From VFKU01 sp964620045 (GTDB lineage Bacteria > Hydrogenedentota > Hydrogenedentia > Hydrogenedentales > GCA-2746185), in assembly GCA_964620045.1 (NCBI GenBank), contig CAZUJL010000005.1, positions 1 through 64,000 of the forward strand: a DNA stretch of 64,000 bases. Reading direction: 5' to 3'. How positions within the stretch are numbered: the stretch's first letter is position 1; the number at the start of each line of letters is the position of its first letter. Positions 23,649-32,099 of the stretch are shown piece by piece. The notes beneath the pieces were generated by a model, which saw only the letters and a program-made list of their open reading frames with translations, was not told the origin of the DNA and searched no databases. The translations under genes were made by a program, and so were the position numbers.

Positions 23649-24399
23649 GATTGCGGTGTTTGTGTACGGCGTGCTGAGCTACGCCATTTTCTTCGTCACG
23701 TTCCTGGTGATGATCGGGTTCGTGGGCAATGCGGTCGTGCCACGCACGATCGATGGAGAACCCACCGTGGGTTTTCCGGTGGCGCTGTTGATCGACACGG
23801 GATTAGTGCTGCTCTTCGGGTTGCAGCATTCGATCATGGCGCGGCCATGGTTCAAGGAACGCCTGATCTGCTGGATCCCGAAAGCAGCGGAGCGCAGCAC
23901 CTACGTGTTGGCGTCCAGCCTGGCGCTGATCGCGCTGATGTGGTTCTGGCAGCCGATGGGTGGAGTGATCTGGGACGTGCAGGGCGCGGCGGCGCGGACG
24001 GCGCTCTACGGACTGTTCTTGAGTGGGTGGCTGATCGTGCTGATCACTACGTTCCTGATCAACCACTTCGACTTGTTTGGTTTGCGCCAGGTGTGGATGA
24101 ACCTGAAGGGGCAGGAATATCGTGCGCTGGGCTTCGTTACCCCCGGGCCGTACAGATACCTGCGCCATCCCCTGTACGTTGGATGGTTCATTGCCTTCTG
24201 GGCGACCCCGACGATGTCGGCGACCCACTTGCTGTTCGCGCTGGGACTGTCAGTGTACATCCTGATCGCGATCTACTTTGAAGAGCGCGACCTGATCGAG
24301 TACTTCGGCGATCGCTATCAGACGTACCGCAAGCAAGTGCCGATGTTCATCCCGCGTCCGGGCCGCAAGGAACGCCGGACGGAGAACGTGAGCGCATAG
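23638..24399 (+). CDS. mddA: methanethiol S-methyltransferase-like membrane protein (MddA/NnrU/ICMT superfamily)
   Basis: 253 aa, the length of MddA, which methylates methanethiol with AdoMet to dimethyl sulfide in the membrane. Six hydrophobic segments are visible. Superfamily signatures: FLINHFDLFGLRQVWMNLKG at about 140-159, then the AdoMet-binding PGPYRYLRHPLYVGW, WATPTMSATHLLFA, and the C-terminal YFEERDLIEYFGDRYQTYRKQVPMF. The opening FVYGVLSYAIFFVTFLVMIGFVGN is also MddA-like. It is the last gene of the sigma-54 operon. A related thiol or other small acceptor is possible. Confidence 0.8.
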   Translation: MTGRIAVFVYGVLSYAIFFVTFLVMIGFVGNAVVPRTIDGEPTVGFPVALLIDTGLVLLFGLQHSIMARPWFKERLICWIPKAAERSTYVLASSLALIALMWFWQPMGGVIWDVQGAAARTALYGLFLSGWLIVLITTFLINHFDLFGLRQVWMNLKGQEYRALGFVTPGPYRYLRHPLYVGWFIAFWATPTMSATHLLFALGLSVYILIAIYFEERDLIEYFGDRYQTYRKQVPMFIPRPGRKERRTENVSA

Positions 24400-24419
24400 A
24401 TAGGCAGCCCTAATGGACG

Positions 24420-24458
24420 GGGCCGGTCATCCCAGGATGACCGGCCCTCGTTCTTTTG
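24420..24458 (+). terminator. terminator of the DUF4242-mddA operon (CCGGTCATC family, copy 1)
   Basis: GGGCCGGTCATCC (24420-24432) pairs perfectly with GGATGACCGGCCC (24435-24447), followed by TCGTTCTTTT. The same core recurs at 26486-26514 and 33103-33138. Confidence 0.85.
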
Positions 24459-24474
24459 AGTAGGATTTTAATTC

Positions 24475-24756
24475 ATGAAAAGCGATACGCGTCGATACGG
24501 GGCCATCGTTTTCAAGAGTCTATTTTTTTTAGTCTCAGTGCTATGGGGTATTAATGTCGGAGGCAGTACTCAAGCAACCGTCGTACATAATAATTACCAA
24601 GGGCTCTTTTGGGCAGTTCTGGGAATGGAATGTATCCATCTGATGCTTGCGGCGGGCTATTTTTTCGTCGTCAGAAACTGGACACGCTGGATTGTTGTAG
24701 CTATTTCTGCGATTTCCTTGCTGCTACTGTGTGAATTGGGCCTTAGAGCATGGTGA
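24475..24756 (+). CDS. small membrane protein, unknown
   Basis: 93 aa with three hydrophobic segments (IVFKSLFFLVSVLWGINVGG, LFWAVLGMECIHLMLAAGYFFVV and WIVVAISAISLLLLCELGL) and a basic N-terminus, predicting an inner-membrane protein. Base composition is noticeably less GC-rich than both neighbours. It sits alone between the operon terminator and a convergent pseudopilin gene. No family recognised. Confidence 0.5.
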   Translation: MKSDTRRYGAIVFKSLFFLVSVLWGINVGGSTQATVVHNNYQGLFWAVLGMECIHLMLAAGYFFVVRNWTRWIVVAISAISLLLLCELGLRAW

Positions 24757-24771
24757 TAAACTCTGGCTGCG

Positions 24772-25734
24772 TTAAATCGGCGGTGTGAACGAATCGAACA
24801 TGTGCATGACGCCGGCCAGCGTGGCGTTGATCGGCGCAGCGGACGGGTATTTCACAAAGTCCACGTGGCCGTCCAGGTAGAGCACGTTCGCGCCGCCGGG
24901 CACGTGGTTGAACAGTGCCACCGCGCTCGACACGTTGTCGTACATGACGAACACCTGGCTCTGCGCTACGGCTGAGGCGCCGGGATTGTTGATGTCGGTG
25001 ATGAGGACGCGCTCGATGCCTTCGCGAAGCCGATGCACCGTGGTGCCCTTACCGTTGCCGACGCCGCTGGTGACGGTTCGGTCACTGTCCACGGCTTCCA
25101 GAAACGCCTTTGTGTCGTTCATGATCATGTTCGGCAACGCCGTGAACATGAGGTCGCGCGTGGTTTCCAGGAATTGCGCCGGCGCGGTCGTAAACCCTTC
25201 GGGGAGCGACGTGCCGCCGATCACTTCGATGAGGGGCGCGAGCGGAGTCAGGTCGACCTGTGGGTCCGAATCGGACACCTGATCGAGCACCCAGGGCAGA
25301 TAGGTGTAGCTGGCATCGGCCGCTTCGACGCCTTCGTTCCGATCGCCCTCCAATTTGAGCAGCAACGTCAGGTTGCCGTCCGGCGTCACATGATCCTCAA
25401 GCCGGTCTTTCATGTCGGACGGGCAGAAATATAAAGCCGCATCCGATTGATACTCCGGATACATCAGCGACACGCGGGGCGCCCAAGCGAAACAACTGCG
25501 CAACCCGCAGCCGAGCTCCATTTCATGCGCCGGGAATTTCTCGCCGGAACTTTCCGAGGCGTACATCTTCATCGAGAGGCCCCATTGCTTGAGGTTGCTC
25601 GCGCACGAGGCGCGGCGCGCGGCCTCGCGTGCACGCGCAAGCGCGGGGAGGAGCAGCGCGGCCAGGATTCCGATGATGCCGATCACGACAAGCAGTTCGA
25701 TCAACGTGAATCCGCGCTTCGAATTCGTTTGCAT
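24772..25734 (-). CDS. prepilin-like protein with type IV N-methylation signal
   Basis: 320 aa. The N-terminus KRGFTLIELLVVIGIIGILAALLLPAL is a textbook prepilin peptidase site (G/FTLIE) with its hydrophobic helix. It is followed by ARAREAARRASCASNLKQWGLSMKMYASE, as in the large pseudopilin-like families (DUF1559 and relatives) expanded in Planctomycetes, Lentisphaerae and similar phyla. Near the C-terminus, HVPGGANVLYLDGHVDFVKYP corresponds to the H-x9-DG signature with one extra residue. Probably a surface or secretion-associated pseudopilin. It starts 3 bases after the stop of the upstream gene, so the two form a pair. Confidence 0.9.
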   Translation of the reverse strand: MQTNSKRGFTLIELLVVIGIIGILAALLLPALARAREAARRASCASNLKQWGLSMKMYASESSGEKFPAHEMELGCGLRSCFAWAPRVSLMYPEYQSDAALYFCPSDMKDRLEDHVTPDGNLTLLLKLEGDRNEGVEAADASYTYLPWVLDQVSDSDPQVDLTPLAPLIEVIGGTSLPEGFTTAPAQFLETTRDLMFTALPNMIMNDTKAFLEAVDSDRTVTSGVGNGKGTTVHRLREGIERVLITDINNPGASAVAQSQVFVMYDNVSSAVALFNHVPGGANVLYLDGHVDFVKYPSAAPINATLAGVMHMFDSFTPPI

Positions 25735-25737
25735 GAT

Positions 25738-26304
25738 TCAGTTCCCGTTGGGTGGAGACGATTGAGGAAAATCCGGAAAGCCCCCGGGGGGCGGTGGCCC
25801 GCCGCCAAATCCTTTCGGCATCCGCTCGCGCATCTGTTCTCCGAACGCACGCCGCTGCTCCGGCGTCGAGTTCTGGAACATCTGCATCATGTTCTGCCGG
25901 CGGCCGTCGGGCGTGTCGTCAAAGGCCGTCTGCTGTTCGGGCGTCAGCAGCTTGCGAATATCGGAGGAGAGCTGCATGCGCGACATCATCCGGCCCACCA
26001 TCTGCATCTGTCCCGCTGATCCGGCGGCCGGCGTGGCTTGCGCCTGCTTGCGATACTTCAGCCACAACTCCGCCACCTGATCGGTCTGCTCGGCGGAGAG
26101 GTCAATTTGTTTCTGGAGTTTTTCGGCCTCCCGGCGCGCGAGAATTTCGTCCTGTTGTTCCGGGTGCAGTGCCAGCTCCGAAACGCGCGGCGGTTCGCCC
26201 GGCATCAGCAGCATCACACCCGCCGCGGTCGCCGCGACCAGTGTGAGCACACCACACGCCGCGAGCACGAGTTGTGTCTTGGGGATTTCACGAAGCGTCG
26301 GCAT
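25738..26304 (-). CDS. membrane-anchored Spy/CpxP-like helical protein
   Basis: 188 aa. An N-terminal anchor (LVLAACGVLTLVAATAAGVMLLM) is followed by a Gln/Glu/Arg-rich helical domain and a Pro/Gly-rich tail (KGFGGGPPPPGGFPDF). Two segments, IDLSAEQTDQVAELW and KLLTPEQQTAFDDTP, resemble the LTxxQ repeats of Spy/CpxP-type periplasmic chaperones. It is immediately upstream of the pseudopilin gene on the same strand (3 bases). A chaperone role for exported or pilin-like substrates is only inference. Confidence 0.5.
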   Translation of the reverse strand: MPTLREIPKTQLVLAACGVLTLVAATAAGVMLLMPGEPPRVSELALHPEQQDEILARREAEKLQKQIDLSAEQTDQVAELWLKYRKQAQATPAAGSAGQMQMVGRMMSRMQLSSDIRKLLTPEQQTAFDDTPDGRRQNMMQMFQNSTPEQRRAFGEQMRERMPKGFGGGPPPPGGFPDFPQSSPPNGN

Positions 26305-26485
26305 GGTGGTTTCCCGGCAGCCAGCATTACACCTTAGACCTATAGTGGCGGATGCCGGTTCGAAAATTACAGTGCGTGTGAAAAAATGCTCGCAGTCATA
26401 CTGACTGACCTGTCAAACATTGGGCTTTGAGCGCGGCTTGGGAGACCGATGAGACGTGGAGCGAATAAAGAGAGCAGAAAGACAT

Positions 26486-26520
26486 CGGGCCAGTCATCCG
26501 CGATAACCGGCCCGTCCTAG
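26486..26520 (+). repeat. degenerate copy 2 of the CCGGTCATC hairpin family
   Basis: CGGGCCAGTCATC (26486-26498) and GATAACCGGCCCG (26502-26514) pair with two mismatches, followed by TCCTAGTTTT. It lies in the 307-base gap between divergent genes, not after a gene end on this strand, so it looks like a dispersed hairpin and not a working terminator. The rest of that gap shows nothing clear. Confidence 0.6.
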
Positions 26521-26611
26521 TTTTGGAGATGCGAGGTAAGTTGCTAGGGAGGGACGCTTATGGTACGTTTCACTTCTAGTAGTATTCGCGTATTTCAAAA
26601 GTGCCACAAGA

Positions 26612-27325
26612 GTGAATATGCATTTTCAAACCACTCGCTGGACCTTGGTTGTCATGGCGACTTCCGACGCCGAGGAGGTCGCCCGAAAAGCGCTTGAGGA
26701 TCTCTGCGCATGCTATTGGCCGCCGCTGTATGCCTACGTGCGATCGCGTGGATTCAGCGTGGAGGAATCCAAGGATCTCACACAGGGATTTTTCACCCGA
26801 GTAATCGAGAAGCGGGTGTTGGACCATGCACGTCCAGAACGGGGAAAATTCAGAAGTTTTCTGCTCGCTTCAATGAAAAACTTCATCGCGAATGAGTGGA
26901 CGCGTGAACATACCGCGAAACGAGGCGGCACTGCGCCGGTTTTTTCGCTGGATGGACTCGGCGCCGACAACCTGGCCGCGCTGGAAGGGGGAATACAGCC
27001 TCCGGATCGGGCCTACGAGGTGCACTGGGCACGTACTGTTTTGGAGAGGGCGTTCACGGCCCTTAAGAGCGAATACGCCGATGGTCGCAAGCAGGAACGC
27101 TTCAATCTGTTGAGGGACTACGTGACGGCTAACCCGCAACGAGTTCCGTATAAGGAACTCGCAGCGAACTTGGGGATGTCGATAGAGGCACTCAGGATTG
27201 CGGTGTTCCGGTTGCGCGCGCGGTACGGAGAGCTCATCCGCAAGGAAATAGCCGAAACCCTTGGCCCGGATGATGATCTCGAAGAGGAGATTCGATATTT
27301 GTTGTCGGTGTTGGCAGGGCAATAG
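26612..27325 (+). CDS. ECF-type sigma-70 family factor linked to a Ser/Thr kinase
   Basis: 237 aa. The opening FQTTRWTLVVMA and the region-2 segment YWPPLYAYVRSRGFSVEESKDLTQGFFTRVIEK match a group of extracytoplasmic-type sigma factors found beside Ser/Thr kinases. GKFRSFLLASMKNFIANEW continues region 2. Region 4 is PQRVPYKELAANLGMSIEALRIAVFRLRARYGELIRKEI. It should direct RNA polymerase to a specific promoter set, probably under control of the kinase encoded 70 bases downstream (kinase-linked ECF factors are known to be phosphorylated). No anti-sigma factor is present. Confidence 0.88.
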   Translation: MNMHFQTTRWTLVVMATSDAEEVARKALEDLCACYWPPLYAYVRSRGFSVEESKDLTQGFFTRVIEKRVLDHARPERGKFRSFLLASMKNFIANEWTREHTAKRGGTAPVFSLDGLGADNLAALEGGIQPPDRAYEVHWARTVLERAFTALKSEYADGRKQERFNLLRDYVTANPQRVPYKELAANLGMSIEALRIAVFRLRARYGELIRKEIAETLGPDDDLEEEIRYLLSVLAGQ

Positions 27326-27396
27326 AAGGATGTCCGTAACACGCGAGTAACAATTCGTTAGTTGATCTACAAACGTGCCTTGGCGGCGTGGGGTTC

Positions 27397-30381
27397 ATGA
27401 GCCAATCGATGAACAAGTGCCCAGAGTGTGGCGCCGAGGTGGCGATTGATGCCAGCGGTATGGTGTGCGCTGCCTGCGCCATGCGCCTCGCGCTCGCGAG
27501 TGACTCGGTGGGCAATGGCAGCCTGTCGAATTTCGACCTCGATCCGGCCATTCCACAGACCTCGGGCTCGGTGTTGCCGCCGGGCGGATTCACGCGGTGG
27601 CTGGCTCATCCGTTTGGCCGATGGTCGATGTTTATTCTCGCGGTGCTGATTACGTTGTATGTCGGGATTCGCATCGCGCGCGACCAGCAAACCTTCCGGC
27701 CGCCATTGCAGATCGACGCAAGCTTGCGCCCGATGCTGGACATTAATGCCTTCGGGTTGGATCCCGGCCACCGGCTGGTCGAGGTGAACGGCAGTCCGGT
27801 TTCCGGGCAAGGCCAGATCGCCGCGCGGATCGATGCGGAAAATCGCCCAACCACCGCGGACTTCACGTTCGTGTCAAACACGACGCCGTCGGAACGCGTC
27901 CGCGTAACCTGGATGCAAGTGCCGTACATCCCCGAGTTTGGCGTGAGCGCGGAGGGAGAATTCGAGCCGGGGGGTGAAGGAAAATTTCCTGAACTGGTGC
28001 TGGGTAACCAGGAGTCGATTCGTGCGATTGACGGCGTTCCTTTATCCACCATAGTCGCGGACGGCATCGATCCGGCGTCACTTCGCCACTGGTACACGCA
28101 AATTACCGCCCTCGATCCCGATCGACCCGGAGAACGCCACGAATTCATCGTGTACACGTTTCTATGGCGGCAGTACTGGGGCCGTTTCGTCTCTGGCGCA
28201 GCGTTCATGGCGTTGGGACTGCTCGCGCTGTGGTATCGGCCTCAATCGAAATCGGCGCGGGCGTTCTTTTTATTCTCAACCTTCATCGGCTTGATGATGT
28301 ATGCCCGCTCTCTTGAGTTTTTTCATCGCTTTCCCCTCGAAATGGCGGCCTATCACGTACTTCAAATTTTCTCGCCGGTCGCACTTGTTTTGCTCGTGCT
28401 TACATACTCACCGCTGCGCGCTGTTGCACGGCGGCCCGGTGTGTGGATGGGTTCGGCTGCGGTTGCCTGCCTGATTTTGCTCGTGGTGAATGCTGTATCG
28501 GCGCCTGGGGCGGCACGGTACGGTCTACTGTCCAACAAGCTTTTTCTTGTATGGGCCCTCGCCATGCTTCTCCTGGTTGTGTGCAGCGGCCTCGCGGACG
28601 TAATCGTACGTCTGACCGGCGTACGATTGTCGCCAACCGATCGCCAACGAGTTCGTGTGGTACGACTGGCCATCCTGCTCGGATTTCTGCCGTTCGCGCT
28701 CTATACGGTCGCGGCGTATGTAGTTGAGAAGCCCATGTACTACCGATTCCTGGTAGAGATGAGCGTGCTGACATTTCCTGCGCTCATCCTGTACGCGATT
28801 AGTCGACACAACCTCCTTGACATGAACGAACTGGCGCGGCAGGGACTCGTGTACGGTCTGCTGCTGGGGCTGATTACGCTTGGGTATTCCGGCGGACTCG
28901 CCGTGATCACGTCACTACTCGATCAAACAGCCGGGGTGACCGCAACCGGGATTCGTACCACGCTGGTGGCTGGCGTTTTTCTCGTCGCGATCCCCGCGTA
29001 CACATGGACGCGCAAGACATTGGATACGCGCTTCAGCCGCGTGCCCGCCGAGTACGAAACCCTAATGAGCTCACTCGAAAGCGGTTCAGCGCCCGATACC
29101 ACGCCGCACGAATATTGCCAGCACGTGGTGGCCCAGTTGCGCGGGGTGACCTCGGCGTCGTCCGTTTCGTTGCTGACGAATTTCGACGAGTACGGCGGCT
29201 GGGCCTTCGCCGCGGTGACCCCGACGATCCGGACGGATCAGACCGTCGAACGCTGCCGGCCGATGCTCGATGCCCTCGCGCGAGACAAGAAGACCGTGTT
29301 CCGGCAAGACCTGATCGAATTTGCGGAGCAATCGGACGAAGCAGTCAGGTCACTGGACGCGATGGACTCGGTCGATGCCGAGGTGGTGTATCCGCTGGTG
29401 GCGTATCAGCGCGTTGTCGGGGCGCTGTGCATAGGGTCGAAATCATCCGGACGTAACTTCACGGCGCCTGAACTCAAGTCCATTGAGCGTGCGGCGCGAT
29501 TCATGGCCAACGCGCTGACCAATCTCCTCGGACGAGTCGCCTCGCTCGGCGGCAAACGCATCGCCGATGTTTTCCCGCGCTATCCCGATCGGATCGGCGG
29601 CTACACCATCGAGGGTGTGCTCGGCGAAGGCGGAATGGCGTTCGTCTACCACGGCAAGGACCCCTCGGGACGCGACGTGGCGGTGAAGGTGGCCAATCGC
29701 CTGGTCCAATCCTCGCCGGCGCTACTGGAACGTTTCCAGCGCGAGGCCGCCGTAGTGCAGCGGCTAACGAGCCCCCATATCGTCGAAGTGCTCGAAGTCG
29801 GCTGGCAAGGGCCGGAGCCGTACATCGTTCTGGAGTACTTCGCGAAAGGTTCGCTCGACCAGACCTTAAAAGCGCGCGGGCGACTGCCGGAGGCGGAGGC
29901 CTTGCGGATCGTGGCCGATGTCGCGCGCGGGCTCGATGCGGCCAACAAGGAAGGCATCATTCACCGCGACATCAAGCCCCGGAACATCTTTATGACGACT
30001 GACGGCCGGGCAAAAGTGGGTGACTTCGGCCTGGCCCTCATCAGCGACCGCACTCCGATTACAGTGACGGGCGAAATGTTCGGCACCCCCGACTACATGG
30101 CCCCCGAACTCGCTCGAGGCGAACGCGCCACCTGGAAGGCCGACCAATACGCTCTCGGCATAACCCTATTCGAACTATTGGCAGGCAATAAGCCATACAA
30201 AGGTCACAAATTCGAAGCAATCCTGTATCAACATATACACGAGCCGCTGCCGAATCTGCAGCGAAAGCTGCGAATGTCGGTTTCCAATAAGACGGTCGAC
30301 GTCGTAACTCGTATGTTGGCGAAGGATGCGGGTGGCCGCTACTCAAACTACGATGAATTGCTTCGTGAAATTGAAGGTTGA
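27397..30381 (+). CDS. membrane sensor Ser/Thr protein kinase (zinc ribbon, PDZ-like, multi-TM, GAF, kinase)
   Basis: About 994 aa; starts at 27388 (GTG), 27397 and 27409 are all possible. In order: a zinc ribbon CPECG...CAAC near the N-terminus, a first TM (MFILAVLITLYVGI), an extracytoplasmic PDZ-like stretch with repeated LDIN.../SIRAIDGVPL elements (about 110-250), seven or eight TM helices (about 265-545), a GAF-like domain (about 560-710), and a C-terminal kinase with GEGGMAFVYHG, AVKVAN, HRDIKPRN, DFGLA and the APE-like GTPDYMAPELARG. All catalytic residues are present, so it should be active. Placing the kinase last, after membrane and GAF domains, inverts the usual PknB layout. It likely controls the preceding sigma factor. 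Confidence 0.9.
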   Translation: MSQSMNKCPECGAEVAIDASGMVCAACAMRLALASDSVGNGSLSNFDLDPAIPQTSGSVLPPGGFTRWLAHPFGRWSMFILAVLITLYVGIRIARDQQTFRPPLQIDASLRPMLDINAFGLDPGHRLVEVNGSPVSGQGQIAARIDAENRPTTADFTFVSNTTPSERVRVTWMQVPYIPEFGVSAEGEFEPGGEGKFPELVLGNQESIRAIDGVPLSTIVADGIDPASLRHWYTQITALDPDRPGERHEFIVYTFLWRQYWGRFVSGAAFMALGLLALWYRPQSKSARAFFLFSTFIGLMMYARSLEFFHRFPLEMAAYHVLQIFSPVALVLLVLTYSPLRAVARRPGVWMGSAAVACLILLVVNAVSAPGAARYGLLSNKLFLVWALAMLLLVVCSGLADVIVRLTGVRLSPTDRQRVRVVRLAILLGFLPFALYTVAAYVVEKPMYYRFLVEMSVLTFPALILYAISRHNLLDMNELARQGLVYGLLLGLITLGYSGGLAVITSLLDQTAGVTATGIRTTLVAGVFLVAIPAYTWTRKTLDTRFSRVPAEYETLMSSLESGSAPDTTPHEYCQHVVAQLRGVTSASSVSLLTNFDEYGGWAFAAVTPTIRTDQTVERCRPMLDALARDKKTVFRQDLIEFAEQSDEAVRSLDAMDSVDAEVVYPLVAYQRVVGALCIGSKSSGRNFTAPELKSIERAARFMANALTNLLGRVASLGGKRIADVFPRYPDRIGGYTIEGVLGEGGMAFVYHGKDPSGRDVAVKVANRLVQSSPALLERFQREAAVVQRLTSPHIVEVLEVGWQGPEPYIVLEYFAKGSLDQTLKARGRLPEAEALRIVADVARGLDAANKEGIIHRDIKPRNIFMTTDGRAKVGDFGLALISDRTPITVTGEMFGTPDYMAPELARGERATWKADQYALGITLFELLAGNKPYKGHKFEAILYQHIHEPLPNLQRKLRMSVSNKTVDVVTRMLAKDAGGRYSNYDELLREIEG

Positions 30382-30434
30382 TCGATTGATGCGGTCGGAT
30401 AGTGTGAGCGTCACTCAAAAAGGGAGGGGGCGTC

Positions 30435-31328
30435 ATGTGTATGAAGGCGGTTGTGTGGAGTACACCGATGCTTTGCTTTTCGGCAAATATAATCGTGTTT
30501 GGGATGGTTCCTCCGTGCTTCGCGGGCGCTTTTTTGCAGACCGATGAACAAATTCTACAGCCGATTGACGGTACCGTGGCGCCAGCCGTGATCTCAGAAG
30601 GAGCGAGTGAGATTCGGACTGCAGCGGAGGATGAGCCTGATCCGTGTGGCACGGATTGCGTGGAAAACGTGGCACCGGAGGAATTTCTGGGACGGCGTGT
30701 TTATCGCATCGACGACATGCTTTTTAGTGCTGAAAGAGTGAAACAACTGGGAGGATTTTCGGCGAACCTTTGGACGAATGGCGATGTGTACTACGCGTTT
30801 GATGGAAAATTGTCGGATAAGGAGAAAAGCCGCTGGTTGGTTGGAACTCAGGCGTGGGAGGTCAAAACAAAGAACGTGACCTTTCATGATATTACGAATG
30901 AAGATCGCACGAAGTATCCTGCTTGGGTATTGGTTCAAGATGGCGGGGCTATCAGTAGCTCTGGGGTGGGAATGGGGAAGTACGAAGTGAATATCGGGGA
31001 TTGGACCGATGATCGCGCGATATTGCACGAAATCGGTCACGTTTTAGGGCTAATTCACGAGCATCAACGAAGTGATCGCTGCGAATTCGTGACGGTCGAT
31101 ATGAACAATTGCAACCGACCGCCAGATTTCTGTCGGCATACGAAGTCAACCAATATCACGGACTACGACTTCGCGTCTGTAATGCACTATGCCCGTGACA
31201 CCGGCGCCAAAACAATGGATGATGTGATAGTTCCTCTTCCTCCATACATACAATGGCTTAAAACGATGGGGCTCGATCCCGCAATCAGCTTGCTGGATGT
31301 TGAGGCGATCGACAAGGCGTATCCGTGA
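30435..31328 (+). CDS. secreted astacin-family (M12A) zinc metalloprotease
   Basis: 297 aa; GGGAGGGGG precedes the ATG. A hydrophobic N-terminus (about 5-31) should be a signal peptide or lipid-type anchor. The zinc motif HEIGHVLGLIHEHQRSDR (198-215) is the full astacin signature, and the Met-turn SVMHY is at 248-252. The region before it (NLWTNGDVYYAFDGKLS) matches the astacin catalytic-domain start, and the upstream segment with C71/C75 may be a propeptide. It lies 53 bases after the kinase gene and has lower GC. It could process the product of the next gene; that is inference from order alone. Confidence 0.9.
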   Translation: MCMKAVVWSTPMLCFSANIIVFGMVPPCFAGAFLQTDEQILQPIDGTVAPAVISEGASEIRTAAEDEPDPCGTDCVENVAPEEFLGRRVYRIDDMLFSAERVKQLGGFSANLWTNGDVYYAFDGKLSDKEKSRWLVGTQAWEVKTKNVTFHDITNEDRTKYPAWVLVQDGGAISSSGVGMGKYEVNIGDWTDDRAILHEIGHVLGLIHEHQRSDRCEFVTVDMNNCNRPPDFCRHTKSTNITDYDFASVMHYARDTGAKTMDDVIVPLPPYIQWLKTMGLDPAISLLDVEAIDKAYP

Positions 31329-31359
31329 TTTGCGCAGTCGTCATTTAATGTAGAACACG

Positions 31360-31375
31360 CGCTTCAATGGCGCGT
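31360..31375 (+). promoter_or_regulatory. leader hairpin with shared core, copy 1
   Basis: The 11-mer CGCTTCAATGG (31360-31370) lies in a small hairpin (CGCGC/GCGCG arms) 36 bases before the next start codon. The same 11-mer recurs before the following gene at 32082-32092. Confidence 0.35.
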
Positions 31376-31406
31376 ATACAACAAAACTTATTTGGGAGGT
31401 TACATA

Positions 31407-32066
31407 ATGAAGGCATGGCAGAAGGTACTTATCGAACGCTTGGTTAATCAAACTTACACCGGCAATTTTGACATGTCTGCCGATGTGCATGTATTTCCAA
31501 ACCGGGACGAGCACGAAGATTGGTTTTTCAACAAGAGAAATTATCCCAGGAACGGCACTGCTGGCTATGTTTCTGGCTTAGCTGCTTTTGAGGCGGGTGG
31601 AGATAGAAGTGCTATCGATGTTGGCATTGAGTATGGCGGCGTAACCCACAGCGGAGCGCCAACCGGCACGGATTCCGGCTCGATAGAGCGCTCCATCATG
31701 AATGCAATCGCGACTGGAGCTTTCAACCATAATGAAATGGCAGCGTCGGTATTTCATGGTGTGCGCGCAAAAATCTTGCATGTATATGAAGAGGGAAGAC
31801 TCAGAGGCACGGGGGCGACCTTATATCAACTGGGTACTAGGTTCACCGACATCGTGAATTTCATTGTGAGGGAATACGTTAACGGCCACAGACCGATACC
31901 GACCGCCGCGAATCAGCAGGATGAGTTCAAACGCATGCTGGGTGCAGCTGCTCCGGGACTCAATCTTTACAACTATCTGGCAACGAACACGGGCTTGATA
32001 GAGGCGGAAATAATTCAAGCGCACAACACCGGTGCCGGCGTCGGAACCTCACACACGAGCTGGTAG
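31407..32066 (+). CDS. unrecognised 219-aa protein between protease and isoprenoid-fold genes
   Basis: The ATG at 31407 follows GGGAGGT by six bases. The product has no signal peptide, no cysteine and no TM segment. It is rich in Asn, Gly, Ala and His with aromatic patches (HEDWFFNKRNYPRNGTAGYVSG, EYVNGHRPIPTAANQQ) and ends GVGTSHTSW. The middle (GSIERSIMNAIATGAFNHNEMAASVFHGVRAKILHVYEEG) looks helical. I recognise no family. Position between an astacin protease and a class I isoprenoid-fold enzyme, with its own leader hairpin, suggests a product or scaffold specific to this cassette. Confidence 0.6.
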   Translation: MKAWQKVLIERLVNQTYTGNFDMSADVHVFPNRDEHEDWFFNKRNYPRNGTAGYVSGLAAFEAGGDRSAIDVGIEYGGVTHSGAPTGTDSGSIERSIMNAIATGAFNHNEMAASVFHGVRAKILHVYEEGRLRGTGATLYQLGTRFTDIVNFIVREYVNGHRPIPTAANQQDEFKRMLGAAAPGLNLYNYLATNTGLIEAEIIQAHNTGAGVGTSHTSW

Positions 32067-32081
32067 TCAGCGTAGGCTCTC

Positions 32082-32094
32082 CGCTTCAATGGAG
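32082..32094 (+). promoter_or_regulatory. leader hairpin with shared core, copy 2, over the ribosome site
   Basis: CGCTTCAATGG (32082-32092) sits between CTCC and GGAG, so the GGAG ribosome site (32091-32094) of the gene starting at 32100 can be paired in a small hairpin. Possible translational control. Confidence 0.35.
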
Positions 32095-32099
32095 CTAGT

